This document shows positions 25,506-34,958 of a DNA stretch of 46,735 bases, piece after piece (the stretch's first letter is position 1; each line of letters starts with the position of its first letter). The position numbers and the translations under genes were made by a program. Origin of the DNA: UBA1738 sp045538755 (GTDB lineage Bacteria; Bacillota; Clostridia; UBA1381); the NCBI GenBank assembly GCA_045538755.1, contig JAZQEC010000019.1, positions 1 to 46,735 of the forward strand, read 5' to 3'. The notes under the pieces are model-generated. The model did no database searches. It was given only the letters and a program-made list of their open reading frames with translations, and was not told the DNA's origin.

Positions 25506-26657
25506 ATGAAAAAAATACAGAAGTACAGTAATTGGGTAATGGCATTAATTTTTGTTGTTATTGTTATTGCAGTATACAAAACCTTTGATAATTTTTATAA
25601 AATTGCCGAGGTCACAGGAGTTATTTTTAAAAGCCTTACACCGTTTTTAATAGGCTTTGTGATTGCGTATATCTTGAATATGCCGTGTAAAAAAATAGAT
25701 GCAGCCTGCAGAAAAAGTAAATATAAGTTTGTCAACAATAAAAGCAAAATGATTAGTATTGCAAGCGTATATTTAGTGCTGTTTCTTGCTATTTTCGTAT
25801 TAATAAGAGCAATAGTACCGGCACTGTATCGTAACTGCTTGGATTTGTATAATAATATACCTGCATACCTTGAACAGGTTATTTCAACAATCGAAGGCTG
25901 GCAGAGACAGTACAATATAACTATTTTTGAAATAAATGAGGCAAATATAATAAAGACAATTAATAATCTGCTTGGAAAAATCGATGTAAGCGAATTTTCG
26001 AAGTATGCAAAAGGTGTTATTAACATAACCTCTGGTGTGATAAACATATTTATTGGAATAATCGTTTCTGTATATATGCTGATTGACAAAGAAAGTATAA
26101 AGGCTTCTTTAAAACGTATTTTAAGGCTGTTTTTAAAAGAAAAGAAGACGGGTATTCTTGTCGAAAATATTCGTAAGGTAAATGATATTTTTTCGAAATA
26201 CGTTTTTTGTGTTCTTTTGGATGCGATTATAATGTCAATATTAGCGACTATTGTATTATCGCTGTTTAAAGTAAAATATGCAATAATTTTAGGCGGAATG
26301 ATAGGACTTTTCAACCTAATTCCATACTTTGGCGCAATATTTGCAAATGCAATGTCGATTCTTATAACATTTATTACTGGCGGAGCATTTCAGGCGATTT
26401 GGGTGGCTATTTCGCTGATAGTGCTTCAGCAGATAGACGGAAACTTTATCGGTCCGAGAATTATGGGAAGTGTGCTTGATGCATCACCTCTGTGGATAAT
26501 TTTTGCAGTCACCGTCGGCGGCGGACTTTTTGGAATACCGGGAATGATAATTTCAGTTCCTGTGCTTGTTACTCTAAAAATGGCAGTGAGCGATATTTTA
26601 GCTGATATTGAGGCAGCGAAAAAACAGAAAAAGGAAACAAATGAAGGTGAAGAATAA
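25506..26657 (+). CDS. AI-2E family transporter (YtvI/PerM-like)
   Basis: A 383-residue polytopic membrane protein with two N-terminal membrane segments, a soluble central part (residues ~110-150) and a block of C-terminal segments. The family pattern is visible in LFNLIPYFGAIFANAMSILI and then QIDGNFIGPRIMGSVLDASPLWIIFAVTVGGGLFG (split across the region 26430-26530). Members include the E. coli AI-2 exporter and Na+/H+ antiporters; Bacillus YtvI is a sporulation-associated relative. The substrate cannot be told. It overlaps the next gene by 17 bases. Confidence 0.9.
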   Translation: MKKIQKYSNWVMALIFVVIVIAVYKTFDNFYKIAEVTGVIFKSLTPFLIGFVIAYILNMPCKKIDAACRKSKYKFVNNKSKMISIASVYLVLFLAIFVLIRAIVPALYRNCLDLYNNIPAYLEQVISTIEGWQRQYNITIFEINEANIIKTINNLLGKIDVSEFSKYAKGVINITSGVINIFIGIIVSVYMLIDKESIKASLKRILRLFLKEKKTGILVENIRKVNDIFSKYVFCVLLDAIIMSILATIVLSLFKVKYAIILGGMIGLFNLIPYFGAIFANAMSILITFITGGAFQAIWVAISLIVLQQIDGNFIGPRIMGSVLDASPLWIIFAVTVGGGLFGIPGMIISVPVLVTLKMAVSDILADIEAAKKQKKETNEGEE

Positions 26658-27816
26658 TATTGCAATTATAGGCGGCGGAGCGTCAGGGCTTGCGGCAGCG
26701 ATATTTGCTGCAAGAAAAGGTGCAGCTGTGGCAGTTTTTGAAAAAAATCCGCGCGTCGGGAAAAAGATTTTATCAACGGGAAACGGACGTTGTAATTTTA
26801 CCAATACCGATATATGTAAAAATAATTATAATTCAGATTTTGTATCTGTGGCATTAAAAAAATTTTCTCCATATGATGCGATAGATTTTTTTGAAAGCCT
26901 TGGGCTTTTGGCTAAAACCGAGGACGAGGGAAGAATATATCCAAACAGCGGACAGGCGTCGGCTGTTTTAGACGTTTTGAGACTTGAAGCTATAAGACTT
27001 GGTATAGTTTTGCGCACAGACTTTGACGTAGCGGAAATTATACAAAAAAATAACGGCTTTTTCGTGATATCTAAAACAGGTGAGCGTTATTTTGCAGATA
27101 AAGCAATTGTAGCAACTGGAGGAATGGCAGCTCCGAAAACGGGCTCGGACGGAAGCGGATATAAGATTTTGAAAAGACTTGGACATACAGTAACAGAACT
27201 TGTCCCGTCTTTAGTGCAGATTAAAACAACAAAAAGTATTCAGGGCGTGCGTGCATATGGCAGGGTAACGATGGAAAATGGCAAAACAGCTGTTGGAGAA
27301 GTCCAGTTTAATAGCTACGGGCTTTCCGGAATACCTGTTTTCGGACTATCAAAATACGCAAAAAAGGGTGAAAAAATTTGCGTCGACCTTTTGCCGGATT
27401 TGGATTTTAGTGATGTTTTAAAAATGCTTAAAACTCGCCCTAAACAGACTATGGAAACATATATGACGGGCATTATAAATAAAAGTCTTGGCCAAATGCT
27501 TTTAAAGGAATGCGGAATATCTCCGCTTTCAAAAATGAGCGATACACTGTCGAGCGTTGAAATTGAGAAAATAGCCAAAATGCTAAAATGCTGGAGGTTT
27601 GAAATAACGGGTGTAATGCCGTGGGATAATGCACAAGTTACTGCAGGCGGAATTAGCCTTAAAGAAGTTAATCCCGAAACCATGGAATCATATCTGGTGA
27701 AAAATCTATTTATAATTGGAGAACTTTTGGATATTGACGGCGACTGTGGCGGATTTAATCTGCATTGGGCTTGGGCAAGCGGATTTGTTGCAGGAAGTGA
27801 GGCTGCAGGTGTATAG
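26641..27816 (+). CDS. FAD-dependent oxidoreductase, HI0933/BaiN family
   Basis: A 391-residue flavoprotein. The N-terminal dinucleotide fold is clear (NIAIIGGGASGLAAAIFAAR), followed by the family signature KNPRVGKKILSTGNGRCNFT. VATGGMAAPKTGSDGSGYKI and the C-terminal FAD contact ELLDIDGDCGGFNLHWAWAS complete the set. Bacterial relatives are annotated as NAD(P)/FAD oxidoreductases; BaiN acts on bile acids in some gut Clostridia, but most members have no known substrate. ATG 26641 is chosen for the AAAAAGGAAAC upstream; it overlaps the permease by 17 bases. The next gene overlaps by 8. Confidence 0.9.
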   Translation: MKVKNNIAIIGGGASGLAAAIFAARKGAAVAVFEKNPRVGKKILSTGNGRCNFTNTDICKNNYNSDFVSVALKKFSPYDAIDFFESLGLLAKTEDEGRIYPNSGQASAVLDVLRLEAIRLGIVLRTDFDVAEIIQKNNGFFVISKTGERYFADKAIVATGGMAAPKTGSDGSGYKILKRLGHTVTELVPSLVQIKTTKSIQGVRAYGRVTMENGKTAVGEVQFNSYGLSGIPVFGLSKYAKKGEKICVDLLPDLDFSDVLKMLKTRPKQTMETYMTGIINKSLGQMLLKECGISPLSKMSDTLSSVEIEKIAKMLKCWRFEITGVMPWDNAQVTAGGISLKEVNPETMESYLVKNLFIIGELLDIDGDCGGFNLHWAWASGFVAGSEAAGV

Positions 27817-29353
27817 GATTGATAATATAAAAACACAGCTTTCGGAGGAACTTACCAAAAAACATATAGCAAAACGTGCAGGGGTATTAGAAAAGGATAT
27901 TTTATCATTTAAGATAATAAGAAAAGCGATTGACGCACGTAAAAAAAGTGATGTACATTATGTATATACAGTCTTGGCTGAAACAGGACGAAAGCTCAAG
28001 GATTTTAAAGAATATACAGAAGAAAAATATACTTTCCCAAGCGGCAAACCGCTTATAAAGCGCCCACTCATTGTGGGAACAGGGCCGTGCGGACTTTTTG
28101 CAGGACTGATGCTTGCAAGAAGCGGATATAGACCTGTTTTGATAGAACGTGGAGCTGATGTTGATACAAGGCATATGGCAGTTCAAAAATTTTGGGAAAC
28201 GGGAGAATTGTCAGAAAATACAAATGTGCAGTTTGGCGAAGGCGGCGCAGGAACTTTTTCTGACGGTAAGCTAAACAGCGGAATTAATGACAGTCGTTGC
28301 CGGTTTGTGCTTGAAACGTTCAAAGAGTTTGGCGCGCCTGAAGAAATTGTATATACTGCAAAGCCGCATATTGGTACAGATATATTGAGGAATGTGGTAA
28401 AAAATATACGCCTTGAAATTGAAAGGTGCGGCGGTGAAGTCAGGTTTTTAAATAAGCTTGTCGGAATAAAACTTTCACAAGGAAAAGTAACGGCTGCTGA
28501 AATTGAAAAAGACGGTGAAAAATATGTCTTTGAAACCGACAGTATTATCATTGCTATCGGTCATTCAGCGAGAGACACTTACAAAATGCTCCAAAATCTT
28601 GGCGCAAAGATGGAACAGAAAAACTTTTCTGTTGGAGTGCGGATTGAGCATAGTCAGGAAATGATAAATAAGAGCCAGTATGGTGATTTCGCAAAGCTTT
28701 TGGGTGCTGCTGACTATAAACTGTCGGCGCACTTTGAAAACGGAAGAAGTGCATATACTTTTTGTATGTGTCCGGGCGGAGAGGTTGTTGCTTCTGCATC
28801 CTTTGAAGGTGGAGTTGTCACGAACGGAATGAGTAATTCGAAAAGAGACGGAAAAAATGCCAATTCGGCACTTTTGGTAAACGTAACGACTGACGATTTT
28901 CCTTCTTCTGATGCACTTTCGGGAGTTTTGCTTCAAGAGGAAATAGAGAAAAAAGCATTTGAGCTTGGCGGAAGTAATTACTTTGCACCTTGCCAGTATG
29001 TTGGCGATTTTATGGGATACGAAGTAAGCGAAAGGATAAATCCTACGTATAAGCCTGGAGTTACATTTTGTGATATTTCAAAAATTTTCCCTGATTTTGT
29101 CAGCAATACTTTAAAGCTTGCAGTTTCGGAGTTTGATAAAAAACTGAAAGGCTTCGCATCTGGCGGTGCTGTTATGACAGCGCCTGAAACAAGAAGCTCG
29201 GCACCTGTAAGAATTTTAAGAGACAAGCAAACCTATATGTCAGAAATTATTGGTCTTTATCCTGCAGGCGAAGGTGCCGGATATGCCGGCGGGATAATGA
29301 GTGCTGCAGTTGACGGAATTAAAGTAAGCGAAGCTTTAGTAAACAACAGATAA
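27809..29353 (+). CDS. Uncharacterised FAD-dependent dehydrogenase (COG2509)
   Basis: A 514-residue flavoprotein. The N-terminal ~80 residues form a small domain typical of this family (YRIDNIKTQLSEELTKKHIA ... SFKIIRKAIDARKKSDVHYV). The FAD fold follows (LIVGTGPCGLFAGLMLARSG), then FGEGGAGTFSDGKLNS and the C-terminal YPAGEGAGYAGGIMSAAVDG. The family is widespread in anaerobes but lacks a firm function. GTG 27809 gives the expected N-terminus; the longer frame to 27716 only overlaps the preceding gene. Translation is probably coupled to that gene. Confidence 0.88.
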   Translation: MYRIDNIKTQLSEELTKKHIAKRAGVLEKDILSFKIIRKAIDARKKSDVHYVYTVLAETGRKLKDFKEYTEEKYTFPSGKPLIKRPLIVGTGPCGLFAGLMLARSGYRPVLIERGADVDTRHMAVQKFWETGELSENTNVQFGEGGAGTFSDGKLNSGINDSRCRFVLETFKEFGAPEEIVYTAKPHIGTDILRNVVKNIRLEIERCGGEVRFLNKLVGIKLSQGKVTAAEIEKDGEKYVFETDSIIIAIGHSARDTYKMLQNLGAKMEQKNFSVGVRIEHSQEMINKSQYGDFAKLLGAADYKLSAHFENGRSAYTFCMCPGGEVVASASFEGGVVTNGMSNSKRDGKNANSALLVNVTTDDFPSSDALSGVLLQEEIEKKAFELGGSNYFAPCQYVGDFMGYEVSERINPTYKPGVTFCDISKIFPDFVSNTLKLAVSEFDKKLKGFASGGAVMTAPETRSSAPVRILRDKQTYMSEIIGLYPAGEGAGYAGGIMSAAVDGIKVSEALVNNR

Positions 29354-29369
29354 AAAGGAGTTTTGATAA

Positions 29370-30524
29370 TTGAGACTTTTTTTCGGTTTAGCAAAAGACA
29401 ATACAGATTTTAGAATCGTAAAAGAAATAGGCTTTTCAGGCGTACTGCTTGATATGACCGCCAATTTAAAGAAGAATATTTTAGCAGCAGATAGAGAAGG
29501 TCTTGCTGTGTGGGTAAAGGTGAATGAAACAGAGAAAAAGGAAATAACCTGCATAGAGAATATAGGCGGCAGAGCCACAGAAACCAATGGAGAAATATAT
29601 GTTGTCACAGAGAAGTTTCTTGATAATATGTGCAGCTTAATTGGAGATGTATCTTTTTCGCAAATTGAAGGATTTGTTGTACCGGTTCCGGAATTTTCTG
29701 GCACTTTATGGAATGATACCATTGAAAAAGAGTGCGAAAAATACGGATATGACATATATGATGGCAGGATGGAGCTATTTGATGAAGAAAAAATTGAGAG
29801 TACATTTCGGGCACATTATTATGAGGCGGTCGAAAAATATGTTTTAAGTAAGTACTTAATTCCTGTAAAAACTTGGGCAAGCACGCTAGGAAAGAAGGTA
29901 TCGTTTAACATAGGCACTATGCAAACGCAGTACGACCTTGCTGTAAAAATGATAAATCCGTTTCGGCTTGCAGAGGAGGGCTTGTCTGTCGCTGTCACAA
30001 AATCAGTCGGAAATGATTTTGAAACAGCCGCTATGCTTAATTCTTTTGGAAAAGAAAGCGAGAATCTTTTCTTGTCAGATGGCGGAGATTGTGATATATT
30101 TAGTGCGTCTATTATTGTGTCATCAAGCCCTTTTAGGTGTGATAATAAAAACTGTGATGCCGATATTCTGCTTGTAAAGCCGTCAAGAGGTGTTATGGAG
30201 CGGTATATTTGGAAAAGAAGTAAATCAGTTCGTGTAGAATCTCCGGCACTTATTGCTGCAATGGACGCAATGTACTATACTGATATGCTTTATGAAAAAG
30301 GAATTGGATTTACCTCAACCGATGAATTTGGCATAGAAAAATACGGGGATTCGAAAAAGGGATTTTTCGTTTTTAAAGGAAAAAAATATAATCAGGTTTT
30401 AATTTGCGATAGTTGCAGATTTTCTGATAAGGGAATAAAGATACTAAGCAAAGCAGAAAAGGACGGCGTTTTGATAAATGACAAGACATTAACAGATGCC
30501 ATTTTGGAAGACTGGGAGGAATAA
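29370..30524 (+). CDS. Unrecognised TIM-barrel-like protein, possible degenerate glycoside hydrolase
   Basis: A 384-residue soluble protein without signal peptide. TTG 29370 is used because AAAAAGGAG lies about 10 bases upstream and no ATG fits. The segment RAHYYEAVEKYVLSKYLIPV followed by KTWASTLGKKVSFNIGT resembles the barrel region of GH106-like and related glycosidases (Y...V...Y..P...W....G..L..H), but the usual HL/E catalytic part is not clear. A CDNKNCDADIL segment and a later C-rich CDSC are present. It sits between a dehydrogenase and rluB in a housekeeping run. Function unknown; the hydrolase relation is a weak, eye-made match. Confidence 0.5.
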   Translation: MRLFFGLAKDNTDFRIVKEIGFSGVLLDMTANLKKNILAADREGLAVWVKVNETEKKEITCIENIGGRATETNGEIYVVTEKFLDNMCSLIGDVSFSQIEGFVVPVPEFSGTLWNDTIEKECEKYGYDIYDGRMELFDEEKIESTFRAHYYEAVEKYVLSKYLIPVKTWASTLGKKVSFNIGTMQTQYDLAVKMINPFRLAEEGLSVAVTKSVGNDFETAAMLNSFGKESENLFLSDGGDCDIFSASIIVSSSPFRCDNKNCDADILLVKPSRGVMERYIWKRSKSVRVESPALIAAMDAMYYTDMLYEKGIGFTSTDEFGIEKYGDSKKGFFVFKGKKYNQVLICDSCRFSDKGIKILSKAEKDGVLINDKTLTDAILEDWEE

Positions 30525-30525
30525 T

Positions 30526-31251
30526 ATGGGTGAAATTGTAAGACTTCAGAAATATATAGCGATGTGCGGTGTAGCATCACGACGTGCGGCAGAACAGTTA
30601 ATTGCCGACGGCAAGGTGATTGTAAACGGCGAAAAAGTGTCGGAGCAGGGCATTAAAGTTGAAATTGGTGCAGACAATGTTAAGGTAAACGGAAAGCCTG
30701 TAAAGCCGAGCGGAAAAAACTATTACATTATGCTGAATAAGCCAACAGGCTATGTTTCAACTGTAAAGGACCAGTTTGAAAGACCGACCGTTTTGGACCT
30801 TGTCGGTACTGAAATCACAGAACGTATTTTTCCTGTCGGAAGGCTCGATTATGACACGGAAGGACTTTTAATCCTTACTAATGACGGTGACTTTACTTAT
30901 AAGGTAACGCATCCGAAGCACAATGTTGAAAAAACATATATCGCAGTTTTAAAAGGTGGAATATCTATTAAAGGACTTGCCAAGCTAAGGGGCGGAGTGC
31001 GACTTGATGATGGTTTTACTACATCTCCTGCCAAGGTTGAGATGATAGATGCTGTTGATGGCCATACAACAATTAAAATCACAATTCACGAGGGTAAAAA
31101 CCGACAGGTAAGACGAATGTTTGAGGCTGTCGGCTCAAAGGTTAAAGAGCTTCAAAGAATAAGTATAGGTACTGTTGAACTTGGGAACCTTCCGCTTGGT
31201 AGATGGCGCCATTTAACTTCACACGAGGTGAATTACCTTAAAAATTTGTGA
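30526..31251 (+). CDS. rluB: 23S rRNA pseudouridine synthase, RluB type
   Basis: A 241-residue RsuA/RluB-family enzyme that isomerises uridine in large-subunit rRNA. An N-terminal S4 domain (RLQKYIAMCGVASRRAAEQL, then VIVNGEKVSEQG) precedes the catalytic domain with the family signature GRLDYDTEGLLILTNDGDF, where Asp in LDYDTEG is catalytic, and the late EGKNRQVRRMFEAVG motif. ATG 30526 has GGGAGGA upstream. A strong terminator follows about 120 bases later. RluB and RsuA are hard to separate by eye; RluB is favoured for Gram-positive genomes. Confidence 0.92.
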   Translation: MGEIVRLQKYIAMCGVASRRAAEQLIADGKVIVNGEKVSEQGIKVEIGADNVKVNGKPVKPSGKNYYIMLNKPTGYVSTVKDQFERPTVLDLVGTEITERIFPVGRLDYDTEGLLILTNDGDFTYKVTHPKHNVEKTYIAVLKGGISIKGLAKLRGGVRLDDGFTTSPAKVEMIDAVDGHTTIKITIHEGKNRQVRRMFEAVGSKVKELQRISIGTVELGNLPLGRWRHLTSHEVNYLKNL

Positions 31252-31369
31252 TAAATAAAAAGCTTTTTTAAAGGAAGCTCGATTGATGACGTAGGATTAG
31301 AAATCAGCTTTGTTATGACGTCATTAATATGAGTAAATTCCTTCATAATAAAAAGTATACAAATATTTT

Positions 31370-31400
31370 AAGTACACATTTATGAATGTGTACTTTTTTT
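31370..31400 (+). terminator. Terminator downstream of rluB
   Basis: AAGTACACATT (31370-31380) pairs with AATGTGTACTT (31385-31395), loop TATG, then TTTTT. The stretch 31252-31369 before it is AT-rich non-coding DNA with two ATGACGT copies (31285 and 31315 areas) and no other feature I can support. Confidence 0.85.
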
Positions 31401-31431
31401 AATAAAATAAGTGAAAAATTTGTCAAAGTAC

Positions 31432-31460
31432 TTGCAAAAAGCTGTCTTTTATTGTAAAAT
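31432..31460 (+). promoter_or_regulatory. Promoter of the Na+-pump operon
   Basis: TTGCAA (31432-31437), 17 bases, TAAAAT (31455-31460); a 75-base leader ends with GAAGGGAGGA before ATG 31536. Confidence 0.7.
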
Positions 31461-31535
31461 GTAAAATGAGGTAAATTTGAGAAAAATGTAACAATTTTGC
31501 CTGATAGCAAGAATTGTTGAAGGGAGGATGTTAGT

Positions 31536-31862
31536 ATGACAGAAGTAGCAAATATAGCAGCAGAGGCAGCTAAAGCTGCTGAATTATCAAATGCTATGGT
31601 TGTAGGATTGGGACTTGGAACGGTATTTGTAGTCCTTATCGCACTTATTCTTTTGTGCTATATTATGAGTGCTGTGTGTAAAGCACTAAAGAAAGAAGAT
31701 AAAGTGTCAAAAGAGTCTGCACCGATAGTACCTGCGGCAAGCGCTGCTAATGCACCTATTGCAAATAAGCAGGAAGTTCTTGCAGCTTGCTGTGCAGTTA
31801 TAGCCGAGGAGCTTGGCACAGAAGCGAATAATATTAAAGTTTTATCATTTAAAAGAGTATAA
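31536..31862 (+). CDS. oadG: Na+-pumping decarboxylase gamma subunit (OadG family)
   Basis: A 108-residue single-pass membrane protein: short N-terminus, membrane segment (MVVGLGLGTVFVVLIALILL), then an Ala/Pro-rich linker and a C-terminal cytosolic part (EVLAACCAVIAEELGTEANN). This matches OadG/MmdD subunits, which hold the decarboxylase complex together and bind the alpha subunit. It starts the operon, 41 bases before the biotin carrier. The extended C-terminus beyond the linker resembles the gamma/delta subunits of clostridial decarboxylases. Confidence 0.87.
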   Translation: MTEVANIAAEAAKAAELSNAMVVGLGLGTVFVVLIALILLCYIMSAVCKALKKEDKVSKESAPIVPAASAANAPIANKQEVLAACCAVIAEELGTEANNIKVLSFKRV

Positions 31863-31902
31863 CTCGTAATGTGATGAAAATCACAGAAAGGAAGGAATAA
31901 AA

Positions 31903-32247
31903 ATGAAAAAGTATAAAGTAAACGTAAATGGAACAAGCTATGAAATCGAAATTGAATTAATGGGCGAAACAGAAGCTGCTGCTGCAAAGACAGCTGCACC
32001 AGCACCTAGCGCTGCACCTGTTTCAAGCGGCGAAGGAGAAAAGATTTCAAGCCCAATGCCAGGAACAATTCTTGATATCAAGGTAAATGTTGGAGATACA
32101 GTTAAAAAGGGTCAGGTTCTTATGATTTTGGAAGCTATGAAGATGGAAAACGAAATCATGGCAGGCGCTGACGGTCAGGTTACATCAATTGGCGTAACAA
32201 AGGGTGCGTCTGTTCAAACAGGTGACCTTCTTTGCACAATTAAATAA
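31903..32247 (+). CDS. Biotin carboxyl carrier subunit
   Basis: A 114-residue protein with an N-terminal strand (MKKYKVNVNGTSYEIEIEL), a mobile Ala/Pro linker and a biotinyl domain. The EAMKMEN motif carries the biotinylated Lys80. It shuttles CO2 from the carboxyltransferase (alpha) to the membrane decarboxylase (beta). In many OadA proteins this domain is fused to alpha; here it is a separate gene, as in methylmalonyl-CoA and glutaconyl-CoA decarboxylases. AAAGGAAGGAA precedes the start. Fifteen bases separate it from oadB. Confidence 0.93.
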   Translation: MKKYKVNVNGTSYEIEIELMGETEAAAAKTAAPAPSAAPVSSGEGEKISSPMPGTILDIKVNVGDTVKKGQVLMILEAMKMENEIMAGADGQVTSIGVTKGASVQTGDLLCTIK

Positions 32248-32262
32248 TCGGGGGAATAAAAA

Positions 32263-33501
32263 ATGGAAACAGTAATGAATTTTATTCACCAGACAGGCTT
32301 TTATATGCTGACTGCCGATGATAACTGGAAAACGGTTTTAATGGTACTCATTGCATGTGTGCTTTTGTATCTGGCTATTGTAAAGAAATTTGAGCCGCTT
32401 TTGCTTTTACCAATCGCATTTGGTATGCTTTTAACAAACCTCATCGGTGCTGAAGTATACCACGAAGAGTTGTTTGCAGGCGGACACGTTCACTGGGATA
32501 TGTTTGGCGGAGCTGCAAATGAAGCGGGAAAAGTTATAACTCCGGGACTTATAGACATACTGTACTTAGGTGTTAAGCTTGGAATTTATCCATGCCTTAT
32601 ATTTGTAGGCGTAGGTGCGATGACAGACTTTGGTCCGCTTATCGCAAACCCGAAGAGCTTGCTTTTGGGAGCAGCGGCGCAGCTTGGAATTTTCGTAACA
32701 TTCTTAGGCGTTAGAGAGCTATTCCCACTAATTCCTAACGTTGACGGACTTTTAAACGGAACAATCCTTGAAAAGCTTGCGGCATCTGTTGGTATCATAG
32801 GCGGTGCGGACGGCCCTACTGCAATCTTTGTTACATCAAAGCTTGCTCCTAGCTTCTTAGGCCCAATCGCAGTTGCGGCATATTCATATATGGCACTCGT
32901 GCCTGTAATACAGCCTCCTATTATGAAGGCTTTAACAACTAAAAAGGAAAGACAAATTACTATGACAGCTCTCCGTCCTGTTTCAAAGACAGAGAAAATC
33001 ATATTCCCGATTGTTGTTACAATTTTCGTTGCATGGCTTATTCCGTCAGCAGCTCCGTTGGTAGGCTGTCTAATGCTTGGCAACCTGTTAACAGAATCAG
33101 GCGTGTGTGACAGACTTGCAAAAACAGTTCAGAACGAGCTTATGAATATCGTAACTGTATTTTTAGGTTTGTCAGTAGGTGCAACAGCAACAGCTGATAC
33201 CTTTATGTCACCGCTTACACTTTGCATCATTGCAATGGGTGTAGTTGCATTTGGTATGGGTACAGCCGGCGGCGTGCTTCTTGCTAAATTTATGAACCTG
33301 TTCTTAAAGAACAAAATCAATCCGCTTATCGGTAGTGCAGGTGTTTCAGCAGTTCCTATGGCAGCACGTGTATCACAGAAGGTAGGTCAGGAAGAAAATC
33401 CTAAGAACTTCCTTTTAATGCACGCTATGGGTCCAAATGTAGCCGGTGTTATCGGCTCTGCAATCGCAGCAGGCGTTATGCTTGCACTCTTTGGTGCTTG
33501 A
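32263..33501 (+). CDS. oadB: Na+-translocating decarboxylase beta subunit
   Basis: A 412-residue polytopic membrane protein that decarboxylates carboxybiotin and exports Na+. The family signature GIIGGADGPTAIFVTSKLAP is present; its Asp is the residue tied to Na+ and proton transfer. The N-terminus (LLPIAFGMLLTNLIG) and the re-entrant region (FLGLSVGATATADTF) are also typical. The same subunit serves oxaloacetate, methylmalonyl-CoA and glutaconyl-CoA pumps, so substrate choice depends on alpha, encoded next. Confidence 0.96.
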   Translation: METVMNFIHQTGFYMLTADDNWKTVLMVLIACVLLYLAIVKKFEPLLLLPIAFGMLLTNLIGAEVYHEELFAGGHVHWDMFGGAANEAGKVITPGLIDILYLGVKLGIYPCLIFVGVGAMTDFGPLIANPKSLLLGAAAQLGIFVTFLGVRELFPLIPNVDGLLNGTILEKLAASVGIIGGADGPTAIFVTSKLAPSFLGPIAVAAYSYMALVPVIQPPIMKALTTKKERQITMTALRPVSKTEKIIFPIVVTIFVAWLIPSAAPLVGCLMLGNLLTESGVCDRLAKTVQNELMNIVTVFLGLSVGATATADTFMSPLTLCIIAMGVVAFGMGTAGGVLLAKFMNLFLKNKINPLIGSAGVSAVPMAARVSQKVGQEENPKNFLLMHAMGPNVAGVIGSAIAAGVMLALFGA

Positions 33502-33530
33502 TTTAAACCATAAGCAGAAAGGACAATACT

Positions 33531-34946
33531 ATGAGTAAATTATATATTACAGATACAATTCTTCGTGATGCTCACCAGTCACAGGCTGCTACAAGAATGA
33601 AGACAGAGGACATGATTCCTGCCTGCAAAATTCTTGACAGCATAGGCTACTGGTCACTTGAGTGCTGGGGCGGTGCGACATTCGATGCTTGTATGAGATT
33701 TTTGAATGAAGACCCATGGGAAAGACTCAGAACTTTAAAGGCAAATATGCCTAACACAAAGCTTCAGATGCTTTTTAGAGGTCAGAACATTTTGGGTTAT
33801 AAGCATTATGCAGACGACGTTGTCCAGCAGTTCTGCAAAAAGTCAATCGAAAACGGTATTGACGTTGTAAGAGTTTTCGATGCTTTAAATGATCCAAGAA
33901 ATTTAGAAGCTGCAATTAAGTTTGTTAAGGAATATGGCGGTCACTGTGAGGCTGCAATCAGCTATACAGAAAGCCCTGTTCATAATCTTGACTACTTTGT
34001 AAAGCTTGCTTGTCAACTTGAAAAAATGGGTGCAGATTCAATCTGTATCAAGGATATGGCAAACCTCTTATTGCCATATACAGCTTATGAGCTTGTTAAA
34101 AAGCTTAAGGAAAATGTTGGAGTGCCTATTCACCTGCATACACATAACACAGCAGGTACAGGCGATATGACAAACCTTATGGCAGCACAGGCTGGTGTTG
34201 ATATTGTTGACTGTGCTTTGTCGCCGCTTGCAAATGGTACTGCAAACCCGTCAACCGAGGCAATGGTTGCAACAATGCAGGGAACAGACAGAGATACAGG
34301 CCTTGACCTTACAAAGCTTTCAGAGGCTGCTGCACACTTTAGAGGCATAGCAGACAAGATGAAGGCAGAGGGAACACTTGACCCGAAGGTATTAAATGTT
34401 GACCCTAACGCACTTTTATATCAGGTACCAGGTGGTATGCTTTCAAATCTTATTTCACAGCTCAAGCAACAGAATGCAGAGGATAAGTACTATGAGGTTT
34501 TAGCTGAAGTTCCAAGAGTAAGAAAAGACTTCGGTTATCCTCCGCTTGTAACTCCAACAAGCCAGATTGTCGGCACACAGGCAGTTTTAAACGTGCTTAT
34601 GGGCAGATATAAGATGATTTCAAAGGAATCTAAAGGACTTCTTCGCGGTGAATACGGTCAGCTTCCTGGTGAAGTTAATAAAGAAGTAAGAAAGCTCGCT
34701 ATCGGCGATGATGAAGTTATTACTTGCAGACCTGCAGACCTTTTAGACCCTGAGCTTGCTAAGTACAAGGAAGAAACAAAGGATTTTGCAAAATCAGAAG
34801 AAGATGTTTTAAGCTACGCACTATTCCCGCAGGTTGCAAAGAAATTTTTTGATATAAGAGACGGAAAAGTTGAAGCTCCAAAGACAGAAGCACCTAAAGT
34901 AGCAGCTGACGGCGTGCGTGAAATCTTTGTTCAGGATCTTTCATAA
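33531..34946 (+). CDS. oadA: Oxaloacetate decarboxylase alpha subunit (carboxyltransferase), without biotin domain
   Basis: A 471-residue cytosolic carboxyltransferase that moves CO2 from oxaloacetate to biotin, releasing pyruvate. Key motifs: DTILRDAHQSQAATRM near the start, LECWGGATFDACMRF, SICIKDMANLL with the catalytic lysine, and the zinc-binding HLHTHNTAG. The C-terminus ends in a short VEAPKTEAPKVAADGV linker without the biotinyl domain that usually follows, fitting the separate carrier gene upstream. This shows the pump acts on oxaloacetate (or works as a pyruvate carboxylase B-like partner). Twelve bases separate it from tyrS. Confidence 0.94.
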   Translation: MSKLYITDTILRDAHQSQAATRMKTEDMIPACKILDSIGYWSLECWGGATFDACMRFLNEDPWERLRTLKANMPNTKLQMLFRGQNILGYKHYADDVVQQFCKKSIENGIDVVRVFDALNDPRNLEAAIKFVKEYGGHCEAAISYTESPVHNLDYFVKLACQLEKMGADSICIKDMANLLLPYTAYELVKKLKENVGVPIHLHTHNTAGTGDMTNLMAAQAGVDIVDCALSPLANGTANPSTEAMVATMQGTDRDTGLDLTKLSEAAAHFRGIADKMKAEGTLDPKVLNVDPNALLYQVPGGMLSNLISQLKQQNAEDKYYEVLAEVPRVRKDFGYPPLVTPTSQIVGTQAVLNVLMGRYKMISKESKGLLRGEYGQLPGEVNKEVRKLAIGDDEVITCRPADLLDPELAKYKEETKDFAKSEEDVLSYALFPQVAKKFFDIRDGKVEAPKTEAPKVAADGVREIFVQDLS

Positions 34947-34958
34947 GGAGATTTTAAA

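Noticed and set aside
25595..26314. Long open frame (239 codons) on the minus strand opposite the AI-2E permease
   Set aside because: It is the complement of a well-supported membrane protein gene, has no ribosome site, and its residues show no family pattern.
31270..31325. Repeated ATGACGT copies upstream of the Na+-pump operon as operators
   Set aside because: Only two short copies lying before the rluB terminator; too little to call a site.
32586..33083. Open frame of 165 codons on the minus strand opposite oadB
   Set aside because: Shadow of the conserved oadB frame, without start signals.
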